Assembly (NCBI GenBank): GCA_023393575.1
Contig: JAEWKX010000208.1
Location: 1-8,607, forward strand
DNA from: Pseudomonadota bacterium
GTDB taxonomy: Bacteria > Pseudomonadota > Alphaproteobacteria > Rhizobiales > Rhizobiaceae
Direction of reading: 5' to 3'
Length of the DNA: 8,607 bases
The position numbers and the translations under genes are program-made. Positions 7,761 to 8,607 of the stretch are shown piece after piece. The notes beneath the pieces are model-generated. The model saw nothing but the letters and a program-made list of their open reading frames with translations, searched no databases and was not told where the DNA came from. The stretch's first letter is position 1. The number at the start of each line of letters is the position of its first letter.

Positions 7761-8246
7761 ATGCTGGTCGGGCAATCGCTGTTCCAGTCGGTCCAGACCC
7801 GGCTGGAGGAGGAAGACAGACGGGAGGACGGTACATCCGCCGCGCCTGCCTTCAGGCTGGCCGGGCTTGGCGCCGGCTTCGTGGCCTCGACGGCGGAGGA
7901 AGACGCGCCGGACGCGGCCCAGGTCCCGGACGCCTATCTCGAGCTCCTGTCCGACATGCCGCCCCCCGTGCCGGAAACCCGTCCCGAGCCTCCGGCGCCC
8001 GAACCGGAGCCGCCCCCGGTGCCCGCGCATCTGCTGCGGCTCTCCGAGGGGGAGATCGCAGAAGACCTGGCCCTCGGCGCGGCCGATACGGCCGGGACGC
8101 TGGCGGAAAAGCGCCGCCGCTTCGCCAAAGACAACCATCCCGACCGCGTGCCGGAAATATTCCGGGACAAGGCGACGCTCAGGATGAAGACGGCAAACCT
8201 GTTGATCGACCGGGCGGTCAAGGATCTCTACTGGCGCTCGTCCTGA
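7761..8246 (+). CDS. Protein with a J-domain-like HPD motif and proline-rich linker
   Basis: The product is 161 aa, read from ATG 7761 with AAGGAG at 8 nt spacing. Residues 1-66 are polar to mixed, with many acidic residues. Residues 67-88 form a Pro/Glu-rich linker (PPPVPETRPEPPAPEPEPPP). The C-terminal 70 residues resemble a short J domain: a helix ending KRRRFAKDN, then HPDRVPE with His-Pro-Asp at 126-128, then a helix KATLRMKTANLLIDRAVKDLYW. In true J-domain proteins the HPD loop between helices II and III stimulates DnaK ATPase. Here helix I is not obvious (EDLALGA... may stand in for it) and there is no G/F region or zinc finger, so a DnaK partner role is inferred. There is no signal peptide or membrane segment. 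The 3' end overlaps the convergent 8228-8452 gene by 19 bp. Confidence 0.8.
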   Translation: MLVGQSLFQSVQTRLEEEDRREDGTSAAPAFRLAGLGAGFVASTAEEDAPDAAQVPDAYLELLSDMPPPVPETRPEPPAPEPEPPPVPAHLLRLSEGEIAEDLALGAADTAGTLAEKRRRFAKDNHPDRVPEIFRDKATLRMKTANLLIDRAVKDLYWRSS

Positions 8247-8452
8247 CCGCTCTCACCGACCGGATCGCCCGTCCCCCTGCGGTGGTATTCGTAGAGAAGC
8301 TTGTAGGCCGCGTAGAGACCGACCAGGCCGACGATCATTCCCCAGCCGGGAGCACCGCTCCAGAACTCCAGCCCTGACCAGGCCACGCAGACGCCGACGA
8401 TGAGCAGCCTTGCCCAGAGCGGCCGGTAGAACGGGTGGTCGAGATCGATCAT
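8228..8452 (-). CDS. Small two-helix inner-membrane protein, DUF3329-like
   Basis: The product is 74 aa. The N-terminal MIDLDHPFYRPLWARLL resembles the start of short rhizobial proteins annotated as DUF3329, an assignment from memory. Two hydrophobic segments follow (about 16-32, LLIVGVCVAWSGLEFWS; about 36-54, GWGMIVGLVGLYAAYKLLY), then a polar tail GTGDPVGESGQDERQ. It should be an inner-membrane protein of unknown role. ATG 8452 has GGAG with 8 nt spacing, located inside the end of the upstream gene whose stop is only 2 nt away. This indicates translational coupling in one operon. Confidence 0.8.
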   Translation of the reverse strand: MIDLDHPFYRPLWARLLIVGVCVAWSGLEFWSGAPGWGMIVGLVGLYAAYKLLYEYHRRGTGDPVGESGQDERQ

Positions 8453-8454
8453 TC

Positions 8455-8607
8455 TTACTCTCCTGCCGCCTGAAGCGGCGCGCGCAGGGCAAGGATATCC
8501 TCGTCTATGCGCGAAAACGCAAGCCCGAGATGGCCTTCGTAGACGAGCGCCGGCTCTTCCGCCACCACCTCCACATGCGGCATCCCCGAAAGGCGCACGA
8601 CATGCGT
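8455..8607 (-). CDS. C-terminal 50 residues of an unidentified protein, cut by window edge
   Basis: The minus-strand frame is open from the right edge to TAA 8455-8457. The visible end is THVVRLSGMPHVEVVAEEPA, then LVYEGHLGLAFSRIDEDI, then LALRAPLQAAGE. Codon use is G/C-rich at third positions, and the next gene starts 2 nt after the stop, with its Shine-Dalgarno sequence lying within these last codons. These facts support a real gene in an operon. Too little is visible to assign a family. Confidence 0.7.
   Translation of the reverse strand, partial: THVVRLSGMPHVEVVAEEPALVYEGHLGLAFSRIDEDILALRAPLQAAGE

Overview
The window is GC-rich, with strong G/C bias at third codon positions and long open frames on both strands. 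It looks like chromosomal DNA of an alphaproteobacterium, most likely Hyphomicrobiales/Rhizobiaceae. The reasons are the style of the multi-PAS histidine kinase, the RhlE-type DEAD-box helicase with a basic Gly/Arg/Asn tail, and a small membrane protein resembling rhizobial DUF3329 proteins. I see no insertion sequence, CRISPR array, tRNA, rRNA or phage gene.

Layout, left to right. (1) The left edge to about 2645 (minus strand) is a large cytosolic-looking sensor histidine kinase with about five PAS-like domains, HisKA and HATPase_c. Its C-terminus lies outside the window. (2) A 372-nt divergent spacer follows. (3) 3018-3344 (plus) is a small exported glycine-zipper protein closed by a strong intrinsic terminator. 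(4) A 342-nt, potentially highly structured leader precedes (5) an RhlE-like DEAD-box RNA helicase that starts at TTG 3687. Its frame is cut by TAA at 4902-4904, yet coding-quality sequence continues in the same frame for 101 codons to TGA 5208-5210. (6) A perfect 26-bp palindromic terminator (5234-5259) lies between the helicase and the convergent minus-strand pair: (7) an SDR oxidoreductase (5269-6012) and (8) an EamA/DMT transporter (6098-6970). The transporter has a good sigma70-like promoter upstream. (9) 7288-7614 (minus) is a small unknown protein, divergent from (10) a 161-aa protein with a proline-rich linker and a J-domain-like HPD motif (7761-8246, plus). An inverted repeat lies between these two. 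(11) 8228-8452 (minus) is a small two-TM membrane protein that overlaps the J-like gene tail to tail. It is tightly coupled to (12) the C-terminal end of an unknown gene running off the right edge.

The window is mostly housekeeping or accessory-regulatory in character: signalling, RNA remodelling, redox/export and a chaperone-like function. I see no complete new multi-gene system. The most notable signal is the helicase interrupted by an in-frame stop, with its tail and terminator preserved. Next come its leader with competing hairpins, the kinase with an internal start preceded by a strong Shine-Dalgarno sequence, and the cryptic HPD protein.
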